Positions 1 to 7,607 of a stretch of 13,886 nt of DNA are shown piece by piece. The stretch spans positions 1-13,886 of the forward strand of contig DFEM01000191.1 of assembly GCA_002369155.1 (NCBI GenBank), read 5' to 3'. Positions within the stretch are counted from its first letter, which is position 1. Every line of letters begins with the position of its first letter. The translations under genes and the position numbers were made by a program. A model generated the notes under the pieces. That model did not search any database. It was not told the DNA's origin and saw only the letters and a program-made list of their open reading frames with translations. The stretch is from Lachnospiraceae bacterium UBA3802. GTDB lineage: Bacteria > Bacillota > Clostridia > Lachnospirales > Lachnospiraceae.

Positions 1-519
1 CACAATCCCGCATATTCCAACTGGTATGCTCTTGATGCATGGGTAAAGGAATACGGTGTGTTAAACGGAACCGCTCTTACGGATGCCATTACCACAAAGT
101 GTTTCTTAAAGGACTTCCAACTCACATATTCAACTCTTTTCTCGGGATGTCGTCATGACTCGGGCGATCCTTACGAGTGGGGAGATATGATGATCGAACA
201 TTACAAGAAGCTTGGAATCGATCCCATGACAAAGATGCTTCTTTTCAGCGACAGCCTTGATTTTGACAGAGCTACCGCTATCAACAATTATTTCAAGGGA
301 AGAGTTAAAGTTGCATTCGGTATCGGTACTTACATTGCCAACGACACCAAGGTACCCGCTTTGAACATCATCATGAAGACCACAGCCTGCAACGGCATGG
401 ATGTTGCAAAAATTTCCGATGTTGAAGGCAAAGGAATGTGCAAGAATCCCGAATACATCCATTACCTTAAGAGATGTATTGAATGGAGACTTTCTCATCC
501 CGATGATTTGTTAAGATAA
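1..519 (+). CDS. pncB: Nicotinate phosphoribosyltransferase, C-terminal part (5' truncated by window)
   Basis: The frame is open from base 1, giving the last 172 residues; the start lies upstream of the window. The enzyme converts nicotinate and PRPP to nicotinate mononucleotide in the cytoplasmic NAD salvage (Preiss-Handler) pathway. Seen here: GTALTD at residues 23-28 of the fragment, the family hallmark HDSGDP at 52-57 followed by WGD and HYKKLGIDP, LLFSDSLDFD, and FGIGTYIANDT, which forms part of the phosphoribosyl-binding end of the barrel. The C-terminus (KMCK-like loop then ...IEWRLSHPDDLLR) has the expected family layout, although the residues before the fragment cannot be judged. It sits 15 bases ahead of the TSCPD gene, so the two are probably co-transcribed. 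The assignment is secure; only the fragment length limits it. Confidence 0.93.
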   Translation, partial: HNPAYSNWYALDAWVKEYGVLNGTALTDAITTKCFLKDFQLTYSTLFSGCRHDSGDPYEWGDMMIEHYKKLGIDPMTKMLLFSDSLDFDRATAINNYFKGRVKVAFGIGTYIANDTKVPALNIIMKTTACNGMDVAKISDVEGKGMCKNPEYIHYLKRCIEWRLSHPDDLLR

Positions 520-534
520 TTTAAGGAGAAAAAC

Positions 535-792
535 ATGAACTACAATTTTAAACCTCAGAATGTCTGCCCCGTGCAGATATCTTTCGACCTTGATGGAGAT
601 AAAGTATCAAACATTTCTTTTACAGGCGGATGCAACGGCAATCTAAAAGCCATCTCCAAACTTTTGGACGGAATGAGCGTTGATTATATCGAGAGCAAAC
701 TGAAGGGCAACACATGCGGCTTTAAAGGCACATCATGTGCGGATCAGCTTGCAATAGCTGTAAGAAAAGCTTACGAAGAAAGCAAAGCGTAG
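535..792 (+). CDS. TSCPD domain-containing small protein (TIGR03905-like)
   Basis: An 85-residue soluble protein with a good ribosome binding site (AAGGAG at 523-528, 6 bases before ATG). It carries four cysteines (C11, C33, C61, C68) and the signature TSCAD at 66-70, with FTGGCNGNL at 29-36. This is the TSCPD domain, otherwise found at the C-terminus of class II/anaerobic-type ribonucleotide reductases and as short stand-alone proteins in Clostridia. The cysteines suggest metal binding or redox chemistry, but no reaction is established for the stand-alone form, so no function is claimed. It lies 15 bases after pncB and 20 bases before the tocopherol-cyclase-like gene, consistent with one transcript. 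Family assignment is good; role is unknown. Confidence 0.85.
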   Translation: MNYNFKPQNVCPVQISFDLDGDKVSNISFTGGCNGNLKAISKLLDGMSVDYIESKLKGNTCGFKGTSCADQLAIAVRKAYEESKA

Positions 793-812
793 ATTATATT
801 CGGGGGAATCGG

Positions 813-1658
813 ATGCAAGGGAATTTTTACGGCTGGTATTTAAAATGCCAGTCAAAGGAAGACACAATAGCTTTTATAGCCGCAAGGCATCAAAACGGTA
901 CAAAGGAAACATCATCGCTTCAGATTATAACAGATGATGATGCTTATAATGTCGATTTGCCTGGAAATGCGTATAAGAAAGACTGCGCAAATATATTCCT
1001 TGGCAAAAACAGATTCGGCAAAAACGGAATAAGAGTCAATATTGACAATCCTTCTTTAAGGGTAAAGGGAAAGCTTGATTTTGGTGCCATCACGCCGATT
1101 AAATACGACATTATGGGACCTTTTGCACTGATTCCTTTTATGGAGTGCCGCCACTCTGTTTACAGCATGAGGCATACCGTAAACGGAAGAGTAGTTATTA
1201 ACGGCAAAAACTATGTATTCGAGAATGCGCTCGGATACTGGGAAGGCGATTCGGGCAATTCTTTTCCGAAGGATTATCTTTGGACACAGTGTCTTTTTAA
1301 CGGCGGTTCGCTTATGTTTTCGGTAGCGAATATTCCTTTCGGACTTTTTGATTTTACGGGAATAATCGGCGTTGTATATTACAACAAAAAGGAATACCGT
1401 TTTGCCACATATCTGGGAGCGTATATAAGAGAACTTCGCGACGGAAAGGTAAGAATCAAACAGGGCAACATGGAATTTGAAGCCGGACTTTTGGAGAAAA
1501 CGGGAAAGGCTTTAAATGCACCCGTATCGGGCTCCATGATTCGTACGATTCATGAGAGCGCATCCTGCAAGGCGTACTATAAATTCAGGATAAAAGGAAG
1601 GACTGTTTTTTCTTTCAAAACGGACCATGCTTCTTTTGAATACGAATATCCGAATTAG
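813..1658 (+). CDS. Tocopherol cyclase-like family protein
   Basis: Predicted 281-residue soluble protein, no signal peptide or membrane helix. The start at 813 is preferred because CGGGGGAA (801-808) sits just upstream; the frame also stays open back to a GTG-like codon at 735 but that would overlap the TSCPD gene. Motifs seen: residues 17-25 DTIAFIAAR, SLQIITDD at 35-42, GPFALIPFMECRHSVYSMRH at 102-121, and GYWEGDSGNSFPKDYLWTQ at 141-159, which parallels the EKNWG..FP..W.W.Q block of plant tocopherol cyclase (Pfam Tocopherol_cycl). The fold is a lipocalin-like beta barrel. Tocopherol is not expected in an anaerobic Firmicute, so the real ligand or reaction is unknown, perhaps a hydrophobic or isoprenoid compound. 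The family call rests on motif memory and is fairly firm; the function is not. Confidence 0.75.
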   Translation: MQGNFYGWYLKCQSKEDTIAFIAARHQNGTKETSSLQIITDDDAYNVDLPGNAYKKDCANIFLGKNRFGKNGIRVNIDNPSLRVKGKLDFGAITPIKYDIMGPFALIPFMECRHSVYSMRHTVNGRVVINGKNYVFENALGYWEGDSGNSFPKDYLWTQCLFNGGSLMFSVANIPFGLFDFTGIIGVVYYNKKEYRFATYLGAYIRELRDGKVRIKQGNMEFEAGLLEKTGKALNAPVSGSMIRTIHESASCKAYYKFRIKGRTVFSFKTDHASFEYEYPN

Positions 1659-1670
1659 TATCGGATTATA

Positions 1671-1697
1671 TTCAAAAGACTCATTTTATGATATAAT
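1671..1697 (+). promoter_or_regulatory. Extended -10 promoter for chemotaxis gene
   Basis: TGATATAAT at 1689-1697 is a perfect TGn-TATAAT extended -10. The possible -35 (TTCAAA, 1671-1676) is weak and only 15 bases away, as is common when the extended -10 carries recognition. Initiation near 1704 would give a leader of about 50 bases. Confidence 0.6.
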
Positions 1698-1717
1698 AAA
1701 AAAGTATTTGAAATTCA

Positions 1718-1730
1718 GACTCTGAGAGTC
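1718..1730 (+). repeat. 13-bp palindrome in leader of chemotaxis gene
   Basis: GACTCTGAGAGTC is a perfect 6-1-6 inverted repeat lying between the predicted transcription start and the ribosome binding site. It could be an operator or a short RNA hairpin (5-bp stem, TGA loop). It has no T-run, so it is not a terminator. Confidence 0.5.
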
Positions 1731-1752
1731 GGAAAACATGGGGGTGACGAAT

Positions 1753-3252
1753 ATGGACAGAGATTCTTTAAAAAGATCTATGGAAAACGCCAGAAGAAAT
1801 AAGATTGCCGTTATCTGTTATCTGATTACGATAGGGATAATTACGATTGCTTATTTCATTGAGGTTTTAAAGCATAGCAAGTCGGTACCTTATTTTGTGG
1901 TTGCCGCACTTCTCTTCTGGATTCCCGGAGCAATTATTATCGTTTTCAATAAATTAAAATCCGACAATATCCTTTTAAGATATATGATTCTCTTCGGATT
2001 TGTCATTCCCTGGGGATATCTGCTCTTTACCGCGACCAATAACCTTGTGTTTACTTATGCACTCGTTATTATGATTGCGCTTAATGCTTACGCAGACAGA
2101 AATTTCGCTCTCATCACAACCTTTGTGTTCAATGTCGTCAATCTGATAGGTGTAATTATGACACTTGTAAAAGGCGGCTTTGCATCCGATTTGATAACAA
2201 CTGCTGAAATTCAGGTTTTGCTTATGCTTCTTTGCGGTACATACAATGTATTTATTGCAAAGACAAATGCCATCTTAAACAGCGGCAAGATGCATCAGAT
2301 CGAACAGGAAAAGAACAATACGGCAGCACTTCTTAATCAGATTATTACCGCTTCCGAAAATATCAAGAGCGGCATTGAAGTGATGACCGACAAGATGAAG
2401 ATGCTCGATGAAGCAATGGACAGAACCTGCAGCGCAATGGAAGAAGTAAGCATGGGCACAGGCGAATCCGCTGAATCCGTACAGACTCAGATGGTAATGT
2501 CGGGCGAGATTCAAAACAAAATCGAAGAAGTTTCCAATCATACAAAAGAAATCACCAGAAGCGTCGAAAAGACCATGGATGCTGTTTCGGCAGGTGACAA
2601 CAATATGAAGAACCTCGAAAACGAGGTTGAAAAATCCAAGATGTATTCCGATAAGGCTGCAAAAGAACTCGAGGAACTTGAGAACTATACCAAGCAGATG
2701 CAGACCATTATCGAACTTATTAACAATGTAGCCGACCAGACGGATCTGCTTGCACTTAATGCCAGCATTGAAGCTGCCAGAGCAGGTGATTCCGGAAGAG
2801 GATTTGCTGTTGTTGCAACAGAGATTTCCAATCTTGCAAATCAAACGCAGAGTGCCACGGACGATATTAAGAATCTTATTACAAACATCAACAATAAACT
2901 TATCGATGTTGACAATGCAATCAAATCCTTCCTCGAAGGAAGCGCAAGACAACATGAGGTTGCTCTTGAGACCGCAAGAAGTCTTGACATGATTAAGAGC
3001 GACACGGGTAACATTGAAGACAATATCAAGGGCCTTGCGGTAGCCGTTGCCGGATTATCAGAGGCGAACAAGACCATTGTTGACAGTGTTCAGAATATTT
3101 CGGCAATACTCGAAGAGGTATCGGCTCATTCGACCGAAACATACGAGGCAAACAGAAGAAATACCGAGACCGTGAGCGAAGTAATGACAATAGTCGATCA
3201 GTTGCAGGAACAGGCAGAATCGCTTAACCATGAGACTGAAGACAAGGAATAA
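1753..3252 (+). CDS. Methyl-accepting chemotaxis protein, six-helix membrane sensor
   Basis: A 499-residue receptor that would control the CheA kinase at the membrane. The ATG at 1753 is chosen because GGGGGTGA at 1739-1746 is a strong ribosome binding site for it; an in-frame ATG at 1738 would add five residues with a poorer site. Residues 17-170 form about six hydrophobic helices joined by very short loops, so there is no sizeable extracellular ligand domain and no evident HAMP domain. From about 180 to the end is the cytoplasmic coiled coil, with the highly conserved hairpin tip at 324-362 ([20 protein letters not shown] then [11 protein letters not shown]). The integral-membrane sensor suggests detection of a small, hydrophobic or membrane-linked signal (inference). 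Own promoter and terminator make it monocistronic. The signalling domain is certain; the stimulus is unknown. Confidence 0.93.
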   Translation: MDRDSLKRSMENARRNKIAVICYLITIGIITIAYFIEVLKHSKSVPYFVVAALLFWIPGAIIIVFNKLKSDNILLRYMILFGFVIPWGYLLFTATNNLVFTYALVIMIALNAYADRNFALITTFVFNVVNLIGVIMTLVKGGFASDLITTAEIQVLLMLLCGTYNVFIAKTNAILNSGKMHQIEQEKNNTAALLNQIITASENIKSGIEVMTDKMKMLDEAMDRTCSAMEEVSMGTGESAESVQTQMVMSGEIQNKIEEVSNHTKEITRSVEKTMDAVSAGDNNMKNLENEVEKSKMYSDKAAKELEELENYTKQMQTIIELINNVADQTDLLALNASIEAARAGDSGRGFAVVATEISNLANQTQSATDDIKNLITNINNKLIDVDNAIKSFLEGSARQHEVALETARSLDMIKSDTGNIEDNIKGLAVAVAGLSEANKTIVDSVQNISAILEEVSAHSTETYEANRRNTETVSEVMTIVDQLQEQAESLNHETEDKE

Positions 3253-3262
3253 AAGAAATTCA

Positions 3263-3294
3263 CGAAACCCGGAAATGAAGATTTTCGGGTTTTG
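3263..3294 (+). terminator. Rho-independent terminator after chemotaxis gene
   Basis: Arms 3263-3276 and 3281-3294 pair along about 14 positions (with G-U wobbles) around a GAAG loop: AAACCCGGAAAT against ATTTTCGGGTTT. The downstream T-run is short (TTTTG), so efficiency may be moderate. Confidence 0.75.
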
Positions 3295-3323
3295 TTAATA
3301 TAATAAAAGGGAGACTTTAAAGA

Positions 3324-4178
3324 ATGGCAGTAAGGATAGTTGCGGATTCGGCAAGCGATGTTTCGCAGGATATCGCAAAAGAGTGGAATATCGATATTAT
3401 TCCTCTTAAGATCAGATTCGGGGAAGAAGAATTTTTAGACGGAAAGACACTGACAAACAAGAGGTTTTACGAAAGACTCATTGAATCCGACGAATTACCA
3501 AAGACCAGTCAGATCTCACCCGCAGATTACGAAGAAGTTTTTAAAAAAGCCGTTGAAGCAAAAGATGAGGTTGTATGCCTTACGATTTCTTCGGGTGTAT
3601 CGGGATGCGTACAAAGCGCCACCATTGCAGCCGGAGAATTCGACGGAAAAGTTCATGTGGTAGACAGCAAACAGTTTTGCATCTCATATTTTATTCTGGT
3701 TGAATATGCGGTCAGGCTTCGAGACGAAGGAAAGAGTGCGGAAGAAATAGCCAAAGAGATAGAAAGAGTAAGAGAAAAGTCCACGGTATTAAGCGTTTTT
3801 GATACGCTCGAGTACCTTAAAGCAGGCGGAAGACTTTCATCCACTGCAGCTTTTGTCGGAGAGATTCTTTCCATCAAACCTGTTATTACAATTACGGACG
3901 GCATCGTGGAAGTAATAGGAAAAGCAAGAGGTTCCCAAAAAGGAAACAACATGCTCATAAGCAGGGTCAGGGAACTCGGTGGAATAGATTATTCGATGCC
4001 TCTTTGTGTCGGATATACCGGTATTTCTGACGATCTTTTATTAAAATATCTCGAGGACAGCAAAGACCTTTATGAGGGCGATATAGCCGATATCAGAAAA
4101 GTAAGTGTAGGAGCTACCATAGGAACATATGCGGGACCCGGAGCCATAGCTGTAGCATTTTTCCCGAAAGGGGTTTAA
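3324..4178 (+). CDS. DegV family fatty-acid-binding protein
   Basis: A 284-residue cytoplasmic protein of full family length. DegV proteins bind fatty acids in a two-domain EDD fold; relatives such as FakB present the bound acyl chain to a kinase (FakA). Visible motifs: VADSASD at 6-12, the lipid-head contact TSQISP at 61-66, ISSGVSG at 88-94, LEYLKAGGRLS at 162-172 and the C-terminal GTYAGPGA at 267-274. AAGGGAG at 3307-3313 is the ribosome binding site. It is the first gene of a close-packed run with a serine hydrolase 13 bases downstream, an esterase and a GH10 xylanase. Its link to sugar use is not obvious; it could capture fatty acids or act only as a passenger in the operon. No acyl kinase gene is in the window. 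Confidence 0.92.
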   Translation: MAVRIVADSASDVSQDIAKEWNIDIIPLKIRFGEEEFLDGKTLTNKRFYERLIESDELPKTSQISPADYEEVFKKAVEAKDEVVCLTISSGVSGCVQSATIAAGEFDGKVHVVDSKQFCISYFILVEYAVRLRDEGKSAEEIAKEIERVREKSTVLSVFDTLEYLKAGGRLSSTAAFVGEILSIKPVITITDGIVEVIGKARGSQKGNNMLISRVRELGGIDYSMPLCVGYTGISDDLLLKYLEDSKDLYEGDIADIRKVSVGATIGTYAGPGAIAVAFFPKGV

Positions 4179-4191
4179 GAACGGAGTATAG

Positions 4192-5328
4192 ATGGATTTT
4201 GACAAAATAACCAATTATCTTGATTCACTTGTAGAAGAAAAAGACATTCCCAGTGTTGACTGTGTTATTTTCAAGGATCATGAAATGTTATACAGACACA
4301 TGAAGGGAACAAACGACAAAGACAAGAAAATCCCTGTCAGAGAAAATCAGCAGTATCTGATGTTTTCGATGACAAAGGTTCAAACCATGGTTGCTTTTAT
4401 GCAGCTTGTGGAAGACGGAAAAATCTCGCTTGAAGACAATGTATCGGATTATCTTCCCACATATAAGGATCTTCTTTGCGAATCAAGAAGCGGCAATGCA
4501 ATCGATATAGTCAAGTGCAAGACCCCAATGAAGATCAAGCATCTTGTATCGATGCAGTCAGGACTTGATTACAATCTTCAAAGAGCCGGAATCTTAAGAG
4601 TGTTAAGCGAAAAAGGAATGAATGCAACCACAAGAGACATTGTTGAAGCATTTCCGGAGACTCCTCTTAAATTTGAACCCGGAACCCATTTCCTTTACAG
4701 TTTAAGCCATGATGTTATCGCAGCCATCATCGAGATTGTATCAGGCAAGTCATTCGGTGAATATTTGAAAGAAAATATCTGGGACAGACTCGGAATGAAC
4801 GATACGCTCTTTGCCGAGCCAATGAATTATTTAAGCAATCTTTCGCAGCAGTTTATCTGCGATGACAAGGGTGATATAGTTCCGATGGAGCAAAGCTGCA
4901 ATTACCAGTTAAGCGAAAAATACCAAAGCGGCGGAGCGGGACTTATCAGTACCACGATGGATTATGCCAGATTTGCCGATACCATTGCATGCGGCGGTGT
5001 CAACAAAGAAGGAAAGAGAATAATTAAAGCAAGAAGTATCGAAACCATTAAGGAAAATCTTCTTAATGAAGACGGACTTAAGGATATAGAGATTACCATG
5101 GGAAGAAAAGGATACGGATACGGCATCGGAATGCAGGTGCTTATCGATCCTGTAATCCTCGGAAGCAAGGCACCGCGCGGTGTATTCGGATGGGACGGCG
5201 CTGCGGGAAGCTGCATCATTATGGATACCAAAAGCAAATTATCGCTTGTATATACTCAGCATGTAAGAAACTGCGGCCTGGCATACGGAGAGATTCATCC
5301 CAGACTCAGGGAATTTCTTTTTGAATAA
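4192..5328 (+). CDS. Serine hydrolase, beta-lactamase/class C-like fold
   Basis: A 378-residue cytoplasmic protein with no signal peptide, of the Beta-lactamase (PF00144) superfamily that includes esterase EstB-type carboxylesterases, D-aminopeptidases and penicillin-binding proteins. The nucleophile motif S-M-T-K is at 59-62. The second motif, normally Y-x-N, reads YSL at 169-171, so the Asn is missing, while Tyr169 remains as likely base. FEPGTHFLYS just before it and GGAGLISTTMDYARF at 248-262 are typical family blocks. The third motif region is GWDGAAGS at 333-340. Thirteen bases after DegV and followed by an esterase and a xylanase, it may be an esterase acting on substituted xylo-oligosaccharides; that is inference. 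A cytoplasmic location makes an antibiotic-resistance role unlikely. Confidence 0.88.
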   Translation: MDFDKITNYLDSLVEEKDIPSVDCVIFKDHEMLYRHMKGTNDKDKKIPVRENQQYLMFSMTKVQTMVAFMQLVEDGKISLEDNVSDYLPTYKDLLCESRSGNAIDIVKCKTPMKIKHLVSMQSGLDYNLQRAGILRVLSEKGMNATTRDIVEAFPETPLKFEPGTHFLYSLSHDVIAAIIEIVSGKSFGEYLKENIWDRLGMNDTLFAEPMNYLSNLSQQFICDDKGDIVPMEQSCNYQLSEKYQSGGAGLISTTMDYARFADTIACGGVNKEGKRIIKARSIETIKENLLNEDGLKDIEITMGRKGYGYGIGMQVLIDPVILGSKAPRGVFGWDGAAGSCIIMDTKSKLSLVYTQHVRNCGLAYGEIHPRLREFLFE

Positions 5329-5374
5329 TCTGCGGTTTTGATAAATTTACATGTTTGTCTGAAAGGAATAGACT

Positions 5375-6238
5375 ATGAAAGATTTTATCAGGGAATTACA
5401 AAGTTACCCGGGAATCGGTGTAAAAATGCTTAAATACAAGAGGGAGATTAAGGCTACCAAGGTCAGCCTTAACAACAGCAAGGAAGTATATTTCCTTCAT
5501 TTTGCTCCAAAAGAAAAGAAGCATTCCGAGATTGTTATCTATATTCACGGAGGCGGCTGGAACAGCAAATCGCCCAGAGATTTTGAATTTATCGGACAAA
5601 GAATCGCAAAAGAAGGATATGACTGTATCATTATGGGTTACAGAAAAGTGCCCCATGTTCATTACAATGAGATTATCCATGATGTCTGTGTTGAATACAA
5701 ATCAGTGCTTAAATATTTAAGCGGCAAGAATATCGATGCATCGCGCGTGATAATAATGGGATCTTCTGCAGGTGCACATTTGGGTTCTCTTCTTGTATAC
5801 GACAAGGAACTTCATGCGAAATACAAAATCGGTTCCAAAAGATTTGTCGGTTTCATCGGTCTTGCCGGCCCTTATTATTTCGGAGGAAAACTTCCCTGGG
5901 CTTTGAAGCAGCTCTTAAGCGATCTTTTTGAAAAGGATCAGGACTGGAAAGAAGGAGAACCTTATACGAAACTTGACTTAATTAATCCCGATGATTATGA
6001 ACTTTCCATCCCCATGTATCTTATTCAAAGCGATCACGACGGTGTGATTGACATGAAACAGACACTTGTATTTGCCAGAAAAGCAATGGAGATGAATATT
6101 CCGGTTACTTTTTACAAGGTTGTCGATTCAAAGAATACACACTCATATTATTCGACGGCAATATTCTTTGACGATCTCGCAAAGAACAAGACGCTTCAGA
6201 CCGTATTTAAATATATAGATCAGCTTACAAATGATTGA
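5375..6238 (+). CDS. Alpha/beta hydrolase, HSL/acetyl-esterase-like
   Basis: A 287-residue cytoplasmic alpha/beta hydrolase. The oxyanion-hole motif HGGGW is at 58-62, as in the hormone-sensitive-lipase/acetyl-esterase group; the nucleophile elbow GSSAG is at 129-133 with Ser131. Asp222 (SDHDGVI) and His256 (KNTHSYY) are the likely remaining triad members. AAAGGAA lies 8 bases before the ATG. It follows the serine hydrolase after 46 bases with no terminator and precedes the cytoplasmic GH10 xylanase by 12 bases. In that context a deacetylase or other esterase acting on imported, acylated xylo-oligosaccharides is the best guess. Sequence alone does not fix the substrate; a lipid or small carboxyl ester is also possible. 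The fold and catalytic triad are well supported. Confidence 0.88.
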   Translation: MKDFIRELQSYPGIGVKMLKYKREIKATKVSLNNSKEVYFLHFAPKEKKHSEIVIYIHGGGWNSKSPRDFEFIGQRIAKEGYDCIIMGYRKVPHVHYNEIIHDVCVEYKSVLKYLSGKNIDASRVIIMGSSAGAHLGSLLVYDKELHAKYKIGSKRFVGFIGLAGPYYFGGKLPWALKQLLSDLFEKDQDWKEGEPYTKLDLINPDDYELSIPMYLIQSDHDGVIDMKQTLVFARKAMEMNIPVTFYKVVDSKNTHSYYSTAIFFDDLAKNKTLQTVFKYIDQLTND

Positions 6239-6250
6239 TGAGGTATATGA

Positions 6251-7465
6251 ATGGACATTTCCCACAGAAAAGTCAGCAAGGTTGTAAAGATTACAGATAA
6301 GAACAACAATCCGATATCAAACGAAAAAGTTCATGTGGTTTTGAAAAATCATAAGTTTCTTTTCGGATGCGGCGCTTTCGAAACGATTCCGTATATTAAT
6401 ATGAAGGAAGACATTCCTTTTAAAAAGCTTATTGAAGACGGAATGGAAAAATGGCTTGATCTTTTCAATTACGGAACGCTTCCTTTTTATTGGGGAAATT
6501 ACGAAAGAGTTGAAGGACAGCCGGATGAGGCAGCATTAATGGGTGCTGCAAAGTTTCTTGACAGCAAAGGTGTTACGGTAAAAGGACATCCTCTTTGCTG
6601 GCATACTGTCTGCGCGGACTGGCTCATGCAATACGACAATGCTACAATTTTAAAGAAACAGCTTGATCGCATTGACAGAGAAATGAATGCGTTCAAAGGC
6701 GTTATCGATATGTGGGATGTAATCAATGAAGTGGTGATAATGCCCATCTTCGATAAATACGATAATGCAATCACACGTATCTGCAAGGAAAAAGGAAGAG
6801 TTGGGCTTATAAAGGAAGTTTTTGAAAAAGCCCATTCCGTTAATCCCAATGCGACGCTTCTTATAAATGATTTCAATACTTCAGTGTCTTACGAGATACT
6901 TATCGACGGATGTTTATCTGCCGGTGTACCGATATCAGCAATAGGAATTCAGTCACATCAGCATCAGGGATACTGGGGAAGGGAAAAGGTTGAAGAGGTG
7001 CTTGATCGATTCTCGCATTTCGGACTTCCAATTCATTTTACTGAGAATACTTTTGTCTCGGGAACTCTTATCCCCGAATACATAGAGGATTTAAACGACT
7101 GGCAGGTGGAAGAGTGGCCCTCAACACCCGAAGGAGAAGAGAGACAGGCTGAAAATATCAAAGAAATGTACAGCCTCCTTTTTGCGAATCCGCTTGTAGA
7201 GGCAATCACAACATGGGACTTCAGGGACGGAGCATGGCTTAAAGCACCGAGCGGTGTCATAAGAGCCGACGGTTCGATTAAGCCCGCGTATGAGACTTTG
7301 ATGAATCTCATACACAAAGAGTGGAGTACGGATGAAGTATTTACTACAGACGAAAACGGCTTTGTGAAGATTGATGCAATTAAGGGCGAGTACAGCCTGG
7401 AAGTATCGGGCAGAAGCGTAAATGTCACTTTTGACAATAACGATGAAGAACAGATTACCGTTTAA
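6251..7465 (+). CDS. Cytoplasmic GH10 endo-1,4-beta-xylanase
   Basis: A 404-residue glycoside hydrolase family 10 enzyme without signal peptide, so likely cleaving imported xylo-oligosaccharides inside the cell. Order: a short N-terminal beta region (1-45, VKITDKNNNPISNEKV then HKFLFGCGAF), the GH10 barrel from about 50 to 355, and a small C-terminal beta-rich tail (360-404). Barrel motifs: KGHPLCWH at 111-118, acid/base Glu160 in WDVINE, QSHQHQG at 234-240, nucleophile Glu265 in HFTEN (classical enzymes have TELD), and WDFRDGAWL at 322-330. The HFTE, STPEGEERQA and EAITTWDF blocks mark a distinct GH10 clade that lacks binding modules. It is the last gene of the operon and is followed by a terminator. 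It would hydrolyse beta-1,4-xylosidic bonds with retention. Confidence 0.93.
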   Translation: MDISHRKVSKVVKITDKNNNPISNEKVHVVLKNHKFLFGCGAFETIPYINMKEDIPFKKLIEDGMEKWLDLFNYGTLPFYWGNYERVEGQPDEAALMGAAKFLDSKGVTVKGHPLCWHTVCADWLMQYDNATILKKQLDRIDREMNAFKGVIDMWDVINEVVIMPIFDKYDNAITRICKEKGRVGLIKEVFEKAHSVNPNATLLINDFNTSVSYEILIDGCLSAGVPISAIGIQSHQHQGYWGREKVEEVLDRFSHFGLPIHFTENTFVSGTLIPEYIEDLNDWQVEEWPSTPEGEERQAENIKEMYSLLFANPLVEAITTWDFRDGAWLKAPSGVIRADGSIKPAYETLMNLIHKEWSTDEVFTTDENGFVKIDAIKGEYSLEVSGRSVNVTFDNNDEEQITV

Positions 7466-7492
7466 TTATTTATGAGTGCTTGAAAAATTATA

Positions 7493-7528
7493 GGAAAAAC
7501 AGGGATAAAAACTTGTTTTTCCTTTTTT
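7493..7528 (+). terminator. Rho-independent terminator after cytoplasmic GH10 gene
   Basis: GGAAAAACA (7493-7501) pairs perfectly with TGTTTTTCC (7514-7522) over a 12-base loop, followed by six T's. It closes the degV-to-GH10 operon before the promoter of the exported xylanase. Confidence 0.85.
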
Positions 7529-7531
7529 ACA

Positions 7532-7559
7532 TTGAATAAAAAAACCAGTTTGCTATAAT
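7532..7559 (+). promoter_or_regulatory. Promoter of exported xylanase gene
   Basis: TTGAAT (7532-7537) and TATAAT (7554-7559) are 16 bases apart, and TGC precedes the -10 to make TGnTATAAT. The expected start near 7566 gives a leader of about 40 bases. TTGAAT and ATTCAA (7558-7563) form a 6-bp inverted repeat around the core, which may be chance. A consensus AAGGAGG at 7595-7601 precedes the ATG by 6 bases, suggesting high expression. Confidence 0.75.
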
Positions 7560-7607
7560 TCAAATATATGTAAAAAATAAAGTCATGAGAAACCAAGGAG
7601 GATTAAA

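Noticed and set aside
735..812. N-terminal extension of the tocopherol-cyclase-like protein
   Set aside because: It overlaps the TSCPD gene in another frame, has no binding site upstream, and the ATG at 813 has GGGGGAA directly ahead.
2275..2955. Long reverse-strand open frame (226 codons) across the chemoreceptor gene
   Set aside because: It lies wholly inside the well-supported signalling domain on the other strand, has no ribosome binding site, and its Cys/Phe/His-rich translation is what antisense of Gln/Glu/Lys-rich coiled coil gives.
3299..3304. TATAAT just before degV as a promoter -10
   Set aside because: No matching -35 is found, it overlaps the terminator tail, and a start near 3311 would leave out most of the ribosome binding site AAGGGAG at 3307-3313. 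The operon promoter is therefore not identified.
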